Origin: an uncultured Geobacteraceae bacterium | GTDB lineage: Bacteria > Desulfobacterota > Desulfuromonadia > Geobacterales > Pseudopelobacteraceae | Direction of reading: 5' to 3' | DNA: 59,376 bases | Assembly (NCBI GenBank): GCA_903862245.1 | Contig: CAIOXL010000096.1 | Span: forward strand, 1 to 59,376 | Part shown: positions 8,539-18,214 of the stretch, one piece after another | Numbering within the stretch: position 1 is the stretch's first letter | Layout of the letters: every line of letters begins with the position of its first letter | Notes under the pieces: generated by a model | Database searches by the model: none | What the model was told of the DNA's origin: nothing | The model's input: the letters and a program-made list of their open reading frames with translations, nothing else | Position numbers and translations under genes: made by a program

Positions 8539-9846
8539 TCAGTCGGCGTACTCATCTCCGAAATCCACCGGTTTGGCGACGTCTTCAGGCCCCTGTTGAA
8601 CCAGGAACAACTGGTCACCGATGAAAGAACCGACACCATCATCAGCGACATGAAAGTCGCCGTTCAATATGGGGATTGCCACCCTCAGCAGCATGGTGAA
8701 CACAAAAAGTCCGGTGGCCCAGATGCCCATGGAGATCAGCAGTTCAACCCCTGTCGGTGAGTACTCGTAGATTTCATGCAGTACATCCGGAATAAATCCC
8801 GGAATAACCAACCCCATCCCCTTCTCGATATATACCCCGACAAAAACCAGAATACAGGCGATCATCAGGGTCACATTATTCCTGCGTGTGTCGGGGACCA
8901 GAAAGAGGAAAAAGGCGGTGATATTAAAAACCATCGCCGTCCAGATCCAGGGGACGAGCGCCGAATGGCCGTGCAGTCCCTGGAAAAGGTATTGCACCGG
9001 CGCCAGGTGGGCCGAAGCTGTGTAATATTCCTTGAACAGTTCTGCCCCCAGCAGGAGCAGGTTGACAAACATCGCATAGGCAATCAGCTCGGCCACCTTC
9101 TGGATGGCTTTGTCGTCAATCCGGAACTTGGTGTATTTACGCACCAGAAAAAAGATGATGATCATGAAGGCCGGCCCGGAACAGAAGGCTGAAGCAAGAA
9201 AACGGGGTACCAGAATCGAGGAGTTCCAGAACGGCCGCGCGCCGAGACCGTTGTAAAGGAAAGCGGTCACCGTGTGGATGGAGATCGCAGACGGAATCGA
9301 CAGCAGCAGCAGCGGCGTGGTGAAACTCTTATTCGGTGTACGTTTGTAATACAGGCTGTACAGGATGTAGACCGCTATTGTCAGGTTGAGAGCAAGATAG
9401 GTGTTAAGCACCACCACATCCCACGCCAGCAGTGACTGGGGGAAATTAAGCCGTCCGATCTTGGGGATCAGATGCCAGAAACGTTCCGGATGGCCGAGAT
9501 CCGCCGTCACGAAAAGCAGACACATGACGATCGCCGACACCGCCAGCAGCTCGCCAAGCACGGCAATCTCCTTGATCGGTTTCCAATGGTACACGTAGGC
9601 AGGAATAACCAGCAGTACCGCAGCAGCAGCCACCCCCACCAGAAAGGTAAAGTTGGAAATATAAAAGCCCCAGGAGACCTGATCCCGCATGCTGGTAATG
9701 ATCAGCCCTTCATTCATCTGCTGAACATAGGCCGTGGCACCGATTGCCATCAGGGTCAGCAGGATGAGGACCCAGCCGTAGTAGGCCTTACTCCCCTTGG
9801 AGACCAGCACCAGGGTGCCCGTAAAAAAATGCCAGATATTTTTCAT
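8539..9846 (-). CDS. NrfD/PsrC-family quinone-binding membrane subunit, first module
   Basis: A 435-residue polytopic membrane protein of the NrfD family with about ten helices. It has a typical loop at about residues 110-120 (FVTADLGHPERFWHL), as seen in DsrP/HmeB/PsrC relatives, and a hydrophilic C-terminal tail of about 35 residues. It is the quinone-reactive partner of the ferredoxin encoded just upstream (20 bases). GGGAG precedes the ATG at 9846. Together with its neighbours it forms a cytochrome-ferredoxin-NrfD module that is repeated downstream. Confidence 0.88.
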   Translation of the reverse strand: MKNIWHFFTGTLVLVSKGSKAYYGWVLILLTLMAIGATAYVQQMNEGLIITSMRDQVSWGFYISNFTFLVGVAAAAVLLVIPAYVYHWKPIKEIAVLGELLAVSAIVMCLLFVTADLGHPERFWHLIPKIGRLNFPQSLLAWDVVVLNTYLALNLTIAVYILYSLYYKRTPNKSFTTPLLLLSIPSAISIHTVTAFLYNGLGARPFWNSSILVPRFLASAFCSGPAFMIIIFFLVRKYTKFRIDDKAIQKVAELIAYAMFVNLLLLGAELFKEYYTASAHLAPVQYLFQGLHGHSALVPWIWTAMVFNITAFFLFLVPDTRRNNVTLMIACILVFVGVYIEKGMGLVIPGFIPDVLHEIYEYSPTGVELLISMGIWATGLFVFTMLLRVAIPILNGDFHVADDGVGSFIGDQLFLVQQGPEDVAKPVDFGDEYAD

Positions 9847-9866
9847 TGTCGCTCCCTGCGGACGAG

Positions 9867-10793
9867 TTACGTCGCGTAGAAGTAGAAGAACTTAGGTTGC
9901 GTATTAAGTTCTTCCTTGAAGATAAAGACCCGCTTGTTTTCAATCAGGTAGCGGATTTCACTCTCCGGATCAAGCAGGTTGCCGAACTTGCGGGCTCCGA
10001 CCGGGCAGATTTCCTCGCATGCCGGGTAGCGGCCCGGTTGCTCCCTGGTCCGCTGAATACAGAAGGTGCATTTTTCCACCACTCCCTTGGGACGGGGGCG
10101 GTTACCCAGATAGTGGGTGTTTGTATTGACATCCTTAGCCGGAAGCCCCGGCTTGCCCCAGTTGAAGTGGCGGGCACCGTACGGGCAGGCCGCCATGCAG
10201 TAACGACAGCCGATACACCAGTTGTAATCGACAACGACAATCCCGTCATTTTCTTTCCAGGTGGCCTGCACCGGGCAGACTTTAGTGCAGGGAGGCTTCT
10301 CGCACTGCTGGCACTGAACCGGCATGTAGAAATGCCCTTTTTCCGGGACCGTGGCCGGATTGTAGTAATGTTCCGCGTGGGAGAGGTCAACGCCTTTTTC
10401 CTTGTCAAGCTGCATAACCCTGATCCAGTGAATCTGAGGATCACGCGACTGGTTGTTCTCCCCCACACAGGCGTACACGCAGCGTCGGCAACCAATGCAG
10501 CGCGAGAGATCGAGGCCGTATCCATATTTAACCCCCTCGATCGGCGGAGTCGCCTTAACGTTGACCTGTTTGCCGAACTGCTGGCTGTATTTTTTTTCCA
10601 GGCGGGTAATGACCTGCTTGAGCTCATCCTTGGAGAGCTCCCGGAAGTGCTTCTGGAAGAACTCCTCCCAGACCGAGGCTGACGCCTCTTTGCCGGGCAG
10701 CGCTATGAGGCCGATACCGGCAGCCAGGCTCTTTAATACCTTGCGGCGTGACTTGTGCAGGACGTGATTATCGCATTTGCTGTTATCTGACAT
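9867..10793 (-). CDS. Tat-exported four-cluster ferredoxin subunit, first module
   Basis: A 308-residue protein with a twin-arginine signal (HKSRRKVLKSLAAG) at about residues 13-26. Four [4Fe-4S] groups follow: CIGCRRCVYAC, CQQCEKPPCTKVC, CIGCRYCMAAC and CTFC...CEEIC. A segment of about 60 residues between the signal and the first cluster (EEFFQKHFRELSKDE) is absent from the second module's ferredoxin. The likely role is electron transfer between the NrfD quinone site and the tetrahaem cytochrome encoded 31 bases upstream. Confidence 0.9.
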   Translation of the reverse strand: MSDNSKCDNHVLHKSRRKVLKSLAAGIGLIALPGKEASASVWEEFFQKHFRELSKDELKQVITRLEKKYSQQFGKQVNVKATPPIEGVKYGYGLDLSRCIGCRRCVYACVGENNQSRDPQIHWIRVMQLDKEKGVDLSHAEHYYNPATVPEKGHFYMPVQCQQCEKPPCTKVCPVQATWKENDGIVVVDYNWCIGCRYCMAACPYGARHFNWGKPGLPAKDVNTNTHYLGNRPRPKGVVEKCTFCIQRTREQPGRYPACEEICPVGARKFGNLLDPESEIRYLIENKRVFIFKEELNTQPKFFYFYAT

Positions 10794-10824
10794 GTGGCAA
10801 GGCTCCTGGTGCGTAAAGATACGG

Positions 10825-11436
10825 TCAGTGGCGTATGCTGCCCGGACGTTCCGGCGGCGACAGCGGCTTTAGTGGTTTGAACTTCGGATCATGGGGATTG
10901 TGGCAGTGGACACAGAGCAGATACTGTTTGTCTCCGTTCCAGTTGCCGGTCCGTTTGCCGTGGACGCCGACCTTCCAGTCGCGGAACTTGTCGCCGTGAC
11001 ACTGACCGCACAAGCGGTAAGACTCGGAAAAATCGATCAATTCCCCGGAAACAAGCCGCAGTTTGTCACGGTTCAACAGGTTATGACAATCCGTGCACCA
11101 GCGCTGACCTTCGGCATGGTGCAGCACAATCTCCTCATGATAGTCGGTCAGAACCCGCTGTTTCGGATTCGGCTTGATGTATGAGTGACACTGGGAGCAA
11201 GGAAAAACCCCTTCAGAAAACGGGGGGCGCGGCACCGGATATATTTTTTCCGGCTGCTTGTTTTTTATGTTGTATGTGGGCAACTGTTCAGCACCCGTTT
11301 TTTCCACAACAACAAGCTTCCCTGAACGGTCGAATTCCTTGACCCTGGCAGCCTCACTCCGGGCGGCAGACAGACACTGCACCGAAAGCAGGGCAACGAG
11401 AACCAGCATGGGACGAGCTAAGCTCCGTGTTTTCAT
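10825..11436 (-). CDS. Periplasmic tetrahaem cytochrome c, first gene of the Cbc-type operon
   Basis: A 203-residue protein with an N-terminal signal (MKTRSLARPMLVLVALLS, cleavage near SEA) and four CxxCH sites: CSQCH, CTDCH, CGQCH, CVHCH. I place the start at the ATG at 11436, with GAGG upstream, rather than at an in-frame codon at 11490. This is the leading gene of the minus-strand operon and the cytochrome of its first module. The last site, CVHCHNPHDPKFKPL, resembles CVKCHNPHNPKLEDM at the end of the second module's cytochrome, which supports common ancestry. Confidence 0.88.
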   Translation of the reverse strand: MKTRSLARPMLVLVALLSVQCLSAARSEAARVKEFDRSGKLVVVEKTGAEQLPTYNIKNKQPEKIYPVPRPPFSEGVFPCSQCHSYIKPNPKQRVLTDYHEEIVLHHAEGQRWCTDCHNLLNRDKLRLVSGELIDFSESYRLCGQCHGDKFRDWKVGVHGKRTGNWNGDKQYLLCVHCHNPHDPKFKPLKPLSPPERPGSIRH

Positions 11437-11554
11437 CGCAACCTCAAGATCATTTGATTGGAGTATCGCCAGCAAAAACTTACTGTGCAAAAGCAGACTG
11501 CTGAATATTTGTACGTAATACGATTATCATCTTTTCACCGTAACGACGACAGAA

Positions 11555-11583
11555 GTAATATTAAAACCTCGGCAGCTTGTCAA
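11555..11583 (-). promoter_or_regulatory. Sigma-70-type promoter of the Cbc-type operon
   Basis: On the minus strand, TTGACA (11583-11578), a 17-base spacer and TATTAC (11560-11555). The start codon of the first gene lies about 120 bases downstream. The -35 match and the spacing are perfect. Confidence 0.65.
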
Positions 11584-11655
11584 TAAAAAAACTGTTTTAT
11601 TACATACATTTTTTTTGTTGATCTATAGTGCCACCCCGCCCAGCGACAGTGATAA

Positions 11656-11673
11656 GAAACATTATATTGTTTC
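11656..11673. promoter_or_regulatory. Near-perfect 18-bp palindrome, possible operator
   Basis: GAAACATTATATTGTTTC equals its own complement at 16 of 18 positions. It lies in the 328-base gap between the divergent Cbc-type operon and the trihaem gene at 11765, about 70 bases from the minus-strand -35 box. The regulator is unknown. The rest of the gap is AT-rich and shows nothing else clear. Confidence 0.45.
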
Positions 11674-11764
11674 AAAACAGTTGATTCTTTCCGCAAAAAG
11701 CATTATGACGTGTACTGAAATAGCACAAAGAGCTGTTCGCAGGTCAACTTAATGGAGGTGGTGC

Positions 11765-12082
11765 ATGAACCGTTTGACAGTGGTTATGGTAGCGTTGGCT
11801 GGTGGTCTGCTCGTGAGTAATGCACAGGCAATACAGCCCGGAAAGACGGTTACCTGGGAAACACCCATGGGAAAAGTTGTCTTCGACGGTAAAAACCATA
11901 TGGATGCGGGTGTTAAATGCCTGGAGTGCCACTCGAAGATCTTCAAGATGAAAAAAGGGTCCACCGTAATGAAAATGGCTGATATTACGGCCGGGAAGTA
12001 TTGCGGAAAGTGCCATAACGGTACCAGGGCCTTTTCCGCCAAGGATGCAGATAATTGCAATATTTGCCACAGCAAAAAATAG
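11765..12082 (+). CDS. Single-unit trihaem c7-type cytochrome
   Basis: A 105-residue exported protein with a signal to about residue 22 (VSNAQA) and three CxxCH sites: CLECH, CGKCH, CNICH. Between sites 1 and 2 is a segment (GSTVMKMADITAGKYCGKCH) that matches, in place and type, STMAEMEK...CGACH in each repeat of the dodecahaem cytochrome at the start of the window. It therefore looks like one free unit of that polymer. GGAGG lies 9 bases before the ATG. The gene is 118 bases upstream of the PpcA-like gene, which appears to have its own promoter. Confidence 0.88.
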   Translation: MNRLTVVMVALAGGLLVSNAQAIQPGKTVTWETPMGKVVFDGKNHMDAGVKCLECHSKIFKMKKGSTVMKMADITAGKYCGKCHNGTRAFSAKDADNCNICHSKK

Positions 12083-12123
12083 CTCCGCCCGGTTGCGTTT
12101 TTGCCCACCCTCAAAAAATAGGA

Positions 12124-12153
12124 TTGACATTCTGGGCTGATTTGCTCTATTTA
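12124..12153 (+). promoter_or_regulatory. Promoter of the PpcA-like gene
   Basis: TTGACA, an 18-base spacer and TATTTA. The hexamers and spacing are the same as those found upstream of the ImcH-like gene. Confidence 0.6.
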
Positions 12154-12200
12154 AAATGCCGTTACATTAATTCACACACAAAACAAGAAGGAGTCGAAAC

Positions 12201-12479
12201 ATGAAAAAAACCGTTGTAGCACTGCTTGCCGCTGTCGCTTTCTCAGCAACAGCCTTCGCCGGAGACGTAATTGAGTTTGCCGCACCAAAGATGGGTAAAG
12301 TGACTTTCCCTCACAAAAAACACCAGGGAATGCTGAAAGGCTGTACAAAATGCCATGAGAAAACTCCCGGCAAAATAGAAGGCGGCTTCAGCAAGGATTG
12401 GGCGCATAAAACCTGCAAAGGGTGCCACACTGAAGGCAAAAAAGGGCCGACCGGCTGCAAGGATTGCCACAAGAAGTAA
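12201..12479 (+). CDS. ppcA: PpcA-family trihaem periplasmic cytochrome c7
   Basis: A 92-residue precursor. The signal ends AFA at about residue 20, leaving a mature protein of about 71 residues, the usual size of PpcA. Three sites are present: CTKCH, CKGCH, CKDCH. The segments KVTFPHKKHQ, CHEKTPGKIEGG and the ending CHKK closely follow the Geobacter PpcA family, which shuttles electrons from inner-membrane quinol oxidases to outer-membrane conduits. Which of the PpcA-E paralogues it is cannot be settled from this sequence. GAAGGAG precedes the ATG, and a terminator follows, so the gene is its own unit. Confidence 0.93.
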   Translation: MKKTVVALLAAVAFSATAFAGDVIEFAAPKMGKVTFPHKKHQGMLKGCTKCHEKTPGKIEGGFSKDWAHKTCKGCHTEGKKGPTGCKDCHKK

Positions 12480-12505
12480 CATTCCCGGAATCTGTTCGAC
12501 CGGTA

Positions 12506-12541
12506 AAAAGGGGCGGCGCTATAAGCGGCGCCCCTTTTTCT
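12506..12541 (+). terminator. Terminator after the PpcA-like gene
   Basis: GGGGCGGCGCT and AGCGGCGCCCC form a stem with one mismatch and a short ATA loop, flanked by an A-run and a T-run. Confidence 0.85.
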
Positions 12542-12632
12542 TTTTCCGCTCTATCATCCATCTGAGACACTCCGCATACGTTCCTCTGCCCATGGCAAAA
12601 CCGTTGACTATTCACGGTATACAATATTCTTT

Positions 12633-12662
12633 TTGACAAAAATGCCGGCTTTGGAGTATTTA
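12633..12662 (+). promoter_or_regulatory. Promoter of the ImcH-like gene
   Basis: TTGACA (12633-12638), an 18-base spacer and TATTTA (12657-12662), about 77 bases before the ATG. This mirrors the promoter of the PpcA-like gene. Confidence 0.6.
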
Positions 12663-12738
12663 TGTCGCTTCTTATTCTGTGGGACCCATCTTTTAACGGT
12701 ATCAATCGGGCAACTTTATTTTAGTGTAAGGAGAATTT

Positions 12739-14295
12739 ATGGCCATTCGTAAAACAGCCGGGTACGCCTGGAACCTGATCAGTCTCATCGGGATGCTCCT
12801 GGCGGTAACCGCAGCCGCACTCATCGTCGTATTCTTCGCTTTTGAGGCGATTACCGGCGTTGAGCACGCCTATCTGGGGCTCATGACCTACTTCATGTTC
12901 CCGGGCATGCTGATATTCGGATTGCTGCTGGTCCCGTTCGGGGCCTGGCGGGTACGCAATGAACGGCGGAAATCGGTTATTGAAGGGATGGTGTCACTTG
13001 AGGAGGAGATACCGCAGTTTCCCCGCCTTGACCTGAATATTCCTGCACGGCGGCACATGTTTCTCTTTTTTATCGCTGCAAGCGTGGTGTTCGTTGTTAT
13101 CGTTGCCATCGCCTCCATCAAGGGTTTTGAGTTCACCGAATCCACCACCTTCTGCGGTGAAGTCTGCCATGTGGTAATGGAACCGGAGCACACCGCCTGG
13201 AGCAACTCACCACATGCCAAGGTTAAGTGCGTTGAGTGCCACGTCGGCCCCGGCGCTGCCTGGTATGTAAAAGCTAAAATTTCCGGCATGCGGCAGCTGT
13301 ATGCCGTTGCATTCAAAACCTACCCGGAAACCATTGAAACCCCCATTGACAACCTCCGCCCCGCCCGGGAAACCTGTGAGCATTGTCACTGGCCGGAGAA
13401 GTTTTATGTCGGCCGGCAGAAAATTTTCAACCATTACGCACCGAACGAGGCAAACACACCCCGTCAAATCGACATGCTGATTCATATCGGAGCCAACCCG
13501 GCATCAAAGAACGCCAACGGCATCCATTGGCACATCGGCAAAGAAGTCACCTTCATTGCCCGCGACAAGAAAAGAATTGATATCCCCTATATCGCTGTCA
13601 AGGGTAAGGACGGCAAAGTGACCGAGTTTACAACGTCGGAAAAACCGCTCACCAAAGACGAGATCGAAAAAGGGAACAAACGGCTCATGGACTGCACCGA
13701 CTGCCACAACCGTCCGACCCATATTTATCATTCGCCAGGTGAAGAGATGGACTTGAGCTTTATCTCAAATCGTGTCGACCGGTCGCTGCCGTTTATCAAA
13801 AAAGTTGCCGTCGAAATACTCGAGCGGCCGTATAAAAACAAAGAAGAGGCCTTTGCCTCCATCACCAAAGAGATTCCGGCCTATTACGCCAAGAGTTACC
13901 CTGCCGTTGCGAAGGATAAGGGCGCTGCCATCAACCAGGCCGTCGAACGCGTGAAGGAGATTTACTCGCAGAACTATTTCCCGGCCATGAAAGTAAAGTG
14001 GAGCACCTATCCAAATTACATCGGCCACTTCTACACCCCCGGCTGCTTCCGCTGCCACGACGGCAAGCACAAGTCCGCCGAAGGCAAGGTCATCTCCAAG
14101 GATTGCAAACTCTGCCACGATGTTCTGGGGCAGATTCAGGAGAACATCCCGGCCGGAAAGCGTGTTACCGAATTCGTTCATCCGTTTGACATCGGAAACG
14201 AACTGTATAAAACCAACTGCAGCGACTGCCACTCTGTTGGCGGCCATGATGTCACCGCCGAAGGCAAGGGCAAACAGGTGGAAAAGAAACACTGA
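12739..14295 (+). CDS. imcH: ImcH-like NapC/NirT-family heptahaem inner-membrane cytochrome
   Basis: A 518-residue protein with three hydrophobic helices (about residues 12-36, 46-66 and 106-130), then a periplasmic region with seven haem sites. Site 1 is the unusual CxxxCH form (CGEVCH, residues 139-144); the others are CVECH, CEHCH, CTDCH, CFRCH, CKLCH and CSDCH. Three helices plus seven haems match ImcH of G. sulfurreducens, a quinol oxidase needed for reduction of high-potential acceptors. AAGGAG lies 7 bases before the ATG. The gene stands alone between the ppcA terminator and a bidirectional terminator. Orthology is inferred from architecture. Confidence 0.8.
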   Translation: MAIRKTAGYAWNLISLIGMLLAVTAAALIVVFFAFEAITGVEHAYLGLMTYFMFPGMLIFGLLLVPFGAWRVRNERRKSVIEGMVSLEEEIPQFPRLDLNIPARRHMFLFFIAASVVFVVIVAIASIKGFEFTESTTFCGEVCHVVMEPEHTAWSNSPHAKVKCVECHVGPGAAWYVKAKISGMRQLYAVAFKTYPETIETPIDNLRPARETCEHCHWPEKFYVGRQKIFNHYAPNEANTPRQIDMLIHIGANPASKNANGIHWHIGKEVTFIARDKKRIDIPYIAVKGKDGKVTEFTTSEKPLTKDEIEKGNKRLMDCTDCHNRPTHIYHSPGEEMDLSFISNRVDRSLPFIKKVAVEILERPYKNKEEAFASITKEIPAYYAKSYPAVAKDKGAAINQAVERVKEIYSQNYFPAMKVKWSTYPNYIGHFYTPGCFRCHDGKHKSAEGKVISKDCKLCHDVLGQIQENIPAGKRVTEFVHPFDIGNELYKTNCSDCHSVGGHDVTAEGKGKQVEKKH

Positions 14296-14326
14296 CCAGC
14301 AATTTAGTACTGCCAATATGCCATAA

Positions 14327-14365
14327 ACAAGAAAAGCCTCCCAATACATGGGGGGCTTTTCTTGT
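14327..14365. terminator. Bidirectional terminator between imcH and the trxB unit
   Basis: A 16-bp stem with an A-rich 5' side and a T-rich 3' side: ACAAGAAAAGCCTCCC (14327-14342) against GGGGGGCTTTTCTTGT (14350-14365). Confidence 0.88.
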
Positions 14366-14386
14366 CTGTTGCCACTGCTCTGTTCG

Positions 14387-14557
14387 TTACAGCTCTTCAA
14401 AGTCTCCCTCACCCGGATCGCCGTCCGCGTCATCCTCAGGCTCAGGGTCAGTTTCCAGCGCTTCATCAACCAGCCGTTCCATAAACAGCTTGTTGTCACT
14501 GATGGTTTTGCGTACATCTGTCAGAAGTTTTTCAAGGTCGTCGGCCACCTCTGCCAT
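14387..14557 (-). CDS. Small acidic protein downstream of trxB
   Basis: A 56-residue protein beginning MAEVADDLEKLLTDVRKT. The first half is predicted amphipathic helix (LEKLLTDVRK...LFMERLVDEAL) and the second half is strongly acidic (TDPEPEDDADGDPGEGDF), ending in EEL. The ATG at 14557 has GGGGG 6 bases upstream, lies 9 bases after the trxB stop, and the frame ends just before the shared terminator, so it looks translated with trxB. I do not recognise the family. The acidic tail suggests a binding or regulatory protein, but this is a guess. Confidence 0.6.
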   Translation of the reverse strand: MAEVADDLEKLLTDVRKTISDNKLFMERLVDEALETDPEPEDDADGDPGEGDFEEL

Positions 14558-14566
14558 AGCGTCCCC

Positions 14567-16843
<2,277 letters not shown>

Positions 16844-16932
16844 GCTGTTTGCGTTCAATCATAGAGTACGTACAGTTGTTTCATGACAAGAATTGTTTTT
16901 CTGTATGACAACAAACTTCCTGAGGAGCAGCC

Positions 16933-17904
16933 ATGCAGAACACCTGTGTTATCGGCATAGATATCGGCGGAACCACCACTTCATTCGCCCTCGTTGACCG
17001 CTCTGGGGGAGTGCTGGGCGAAGCGACTCTCGCCACCCATGCGGAGCAGCCGGCGCACATTCTGGTTGACCGGCTGTGCGCTGCCGTCGCTACGTTGCAC
17101 GCGGCACTCCCGCCGCACACGATCATTGCCGGAATCGGCATCGGTGCCCCCAACGCCTGCTATCAGCGAGGAACGGTGGAAAACCCGCCCAACCTCAACT
17201 GGGGAGCATCAACCAATCTGGTGGCGCTATTCCGGCAGCGCTACGACCTGCCGACCGCCATCACCAATGACGCCAACGCCGCCGCACTTGGAGAACTGCT
17301 GTTCGGCGGCGCCCGCGGTATGGAGCATGCCCTCGTCATCACGCTGGGCACCGGCCTGGGGAGCGGCATCATCGTCAACGGCACGCTGCTGTACGGTGCC
17401 GGCGGGTCTGCCGGCGAACTCGGCCACACGACCGTCGCTCCGGACGGACGCAGTTGTGCCTGCGGAAAGCGGGGATGTTTGGAAACTTACGTATCCGCCA
17501 CCGGCCTCTGCCGGACCGCCTGCGAACTGCTGGCACAGCGGCGCGAACCGAGCCCCCTGCGGGACCTGAGTTTCAACACGTTGACCTCGAAACAGGTGTA
17601 TGAAGCAGCATGCGGGGGGGATGTGATCGCCCTGGAAGCATTTGATATAACGGCCCGGATTCTGGGGATGAAGCTGGCCGATGCCGTAGCCCACACCGCT
17701 CCGGAAGCGATCTTTCTTTCCGGCGGACTGGCCGCTGCGGGAGACCTGCTGATCGAGCCGGCCCGGCGCTATATGGAAGAGTTCCTCTTCACGGCATACA
17801 AGGGAACGATCAAGTTGTGCCGCTCGGAGCTGCCGGAAGGAAACGGTGCGGTGCTGGGCGCTGCGGCACTGGCGTGGCATGAAGTTGATATGACAGCACG
17901 ATAA
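16933..17904 (+). CDS. ROK-family sugar kinase (glucokinase-like)
   Basis: A 323-residue kinase. The phosphate motif GIDIGGTTTSFALVD is at the N-terminus. A second phosphate loop, LGTGLGSGIIV, follows the base-binding segment TNDANAAALGE. The ROK zinc motif GHTTVAP...CACGKRGCLE is intact. The family phosphorylates glucose or another hexose. The sugar cannot be read from the sequence, so glucokinase is the most likely but not the only choice. GAGGAG precedes the ATG. The next gene has its own promoter starting 3 bases after this stop codon. Confidence 0.85.
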   Translation: MQNTCVIGIDIGGTTTSFALVDRSGGVLGEATLATHAEQPAHILVDRLCAAVATLHAALPPHTIIAGIGIGAPNACYQRGTVENPPNLNWGASTNLVALFRQRYDLPTAITNDANAAALGELLFGGARGMEHALVITLGTGLGSGIIVNGTLLYGAGGSAGELGHTTVAPDGRSCACGKRGCLETYVSATGLCRTACELLAQRREPSPLRDLSFNTLTSKQVYEAACGGDVIALEAFDITARILGMKLADAVAHTAPEAIFLSGGLAAAGDLLIEPARRYMEEFLFTAYKGTIKLCRSELPEGNGAVLGAAALAWHEVDMTAR

Positions 17905-17906
17905 TA

Positions 17907-17935
17907 TTGACATTGCATCATGTGCCCGCTAGTAT
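17907..17935 (+). promoter_or_regulatory. Consensus promoter of the toxin-antitoxin pair
   Basis: TTGACA (17907-17912), a 17-base spacer and TAGTAT (17930-17935). Transcription would begin near 17942, so an in-frame ATG at 17942 is unlikely to be used and the antitoxin should start at 17978. Confidence 0.75.
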
Positions 17936-17986
17936 TACAAAATGGGTTACATTCCAGCATACAATATGGGGTACAAAATGACTACA
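17936..17986 (+). repeat. Direct repeat over the toxin-antitoxin start, possible operator
   Basis: TACAAAATG followed after two or so bases by TACATT occurs at 17936 and again at 17972, 36 bases apart. The pair brackets the likely transcription start and the antitoxin ATG, where a ribbon-helix-helix autoregulator could bind. Confidence 0.45.
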
Positions 17987-18214
17987 TTATCATTGCGGCT
18001 TCCCGATGAACTATTGCACGATATCGATCTGTATGCCGATGAGATGCATATTCCCAGAGCCACCTATGTGCGCAGGGCGCTGGAGCAGATGAACGCGTTG
18101 GTGGCGGCCCAGCGCCGCCGGACGCAGCTCATGGAGGCCAGCCTGAAGGTCAGGGCTGAGAGTATGCAGGTTAATGCTGAATTTGACCGGTTCGAGGACG
18201 CCCCCCATGCGTAA
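17978..18214 (+). CDS. Ribbon-helix-helix (CopG-type) antitoxin
   Basis: A 78-residue protein. The N-terminal beta strand and two helices MTTLSLRLPDELLHDIDLYA...RATYVRRALEQM are a typical ribbon-helix-helix DNA-binding fold. The C-terminal half, rich in charged residues, would bind and block the toxin. The ATG at 17978 is chosen from promoter position and family N-terminus. It overlaps the toxin gene by 8 bases, which suggests translational coupling. It presumably represses its own promoter with the toxin as co-factor. Confidence 0.8.
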   Translation: MTTLSLRLPDELLHDIDLYADEMHIPRATYVRRALEQMNALVAAQRRRTQLMEASLKVRAESMQVNAEFDRFEDAPHA

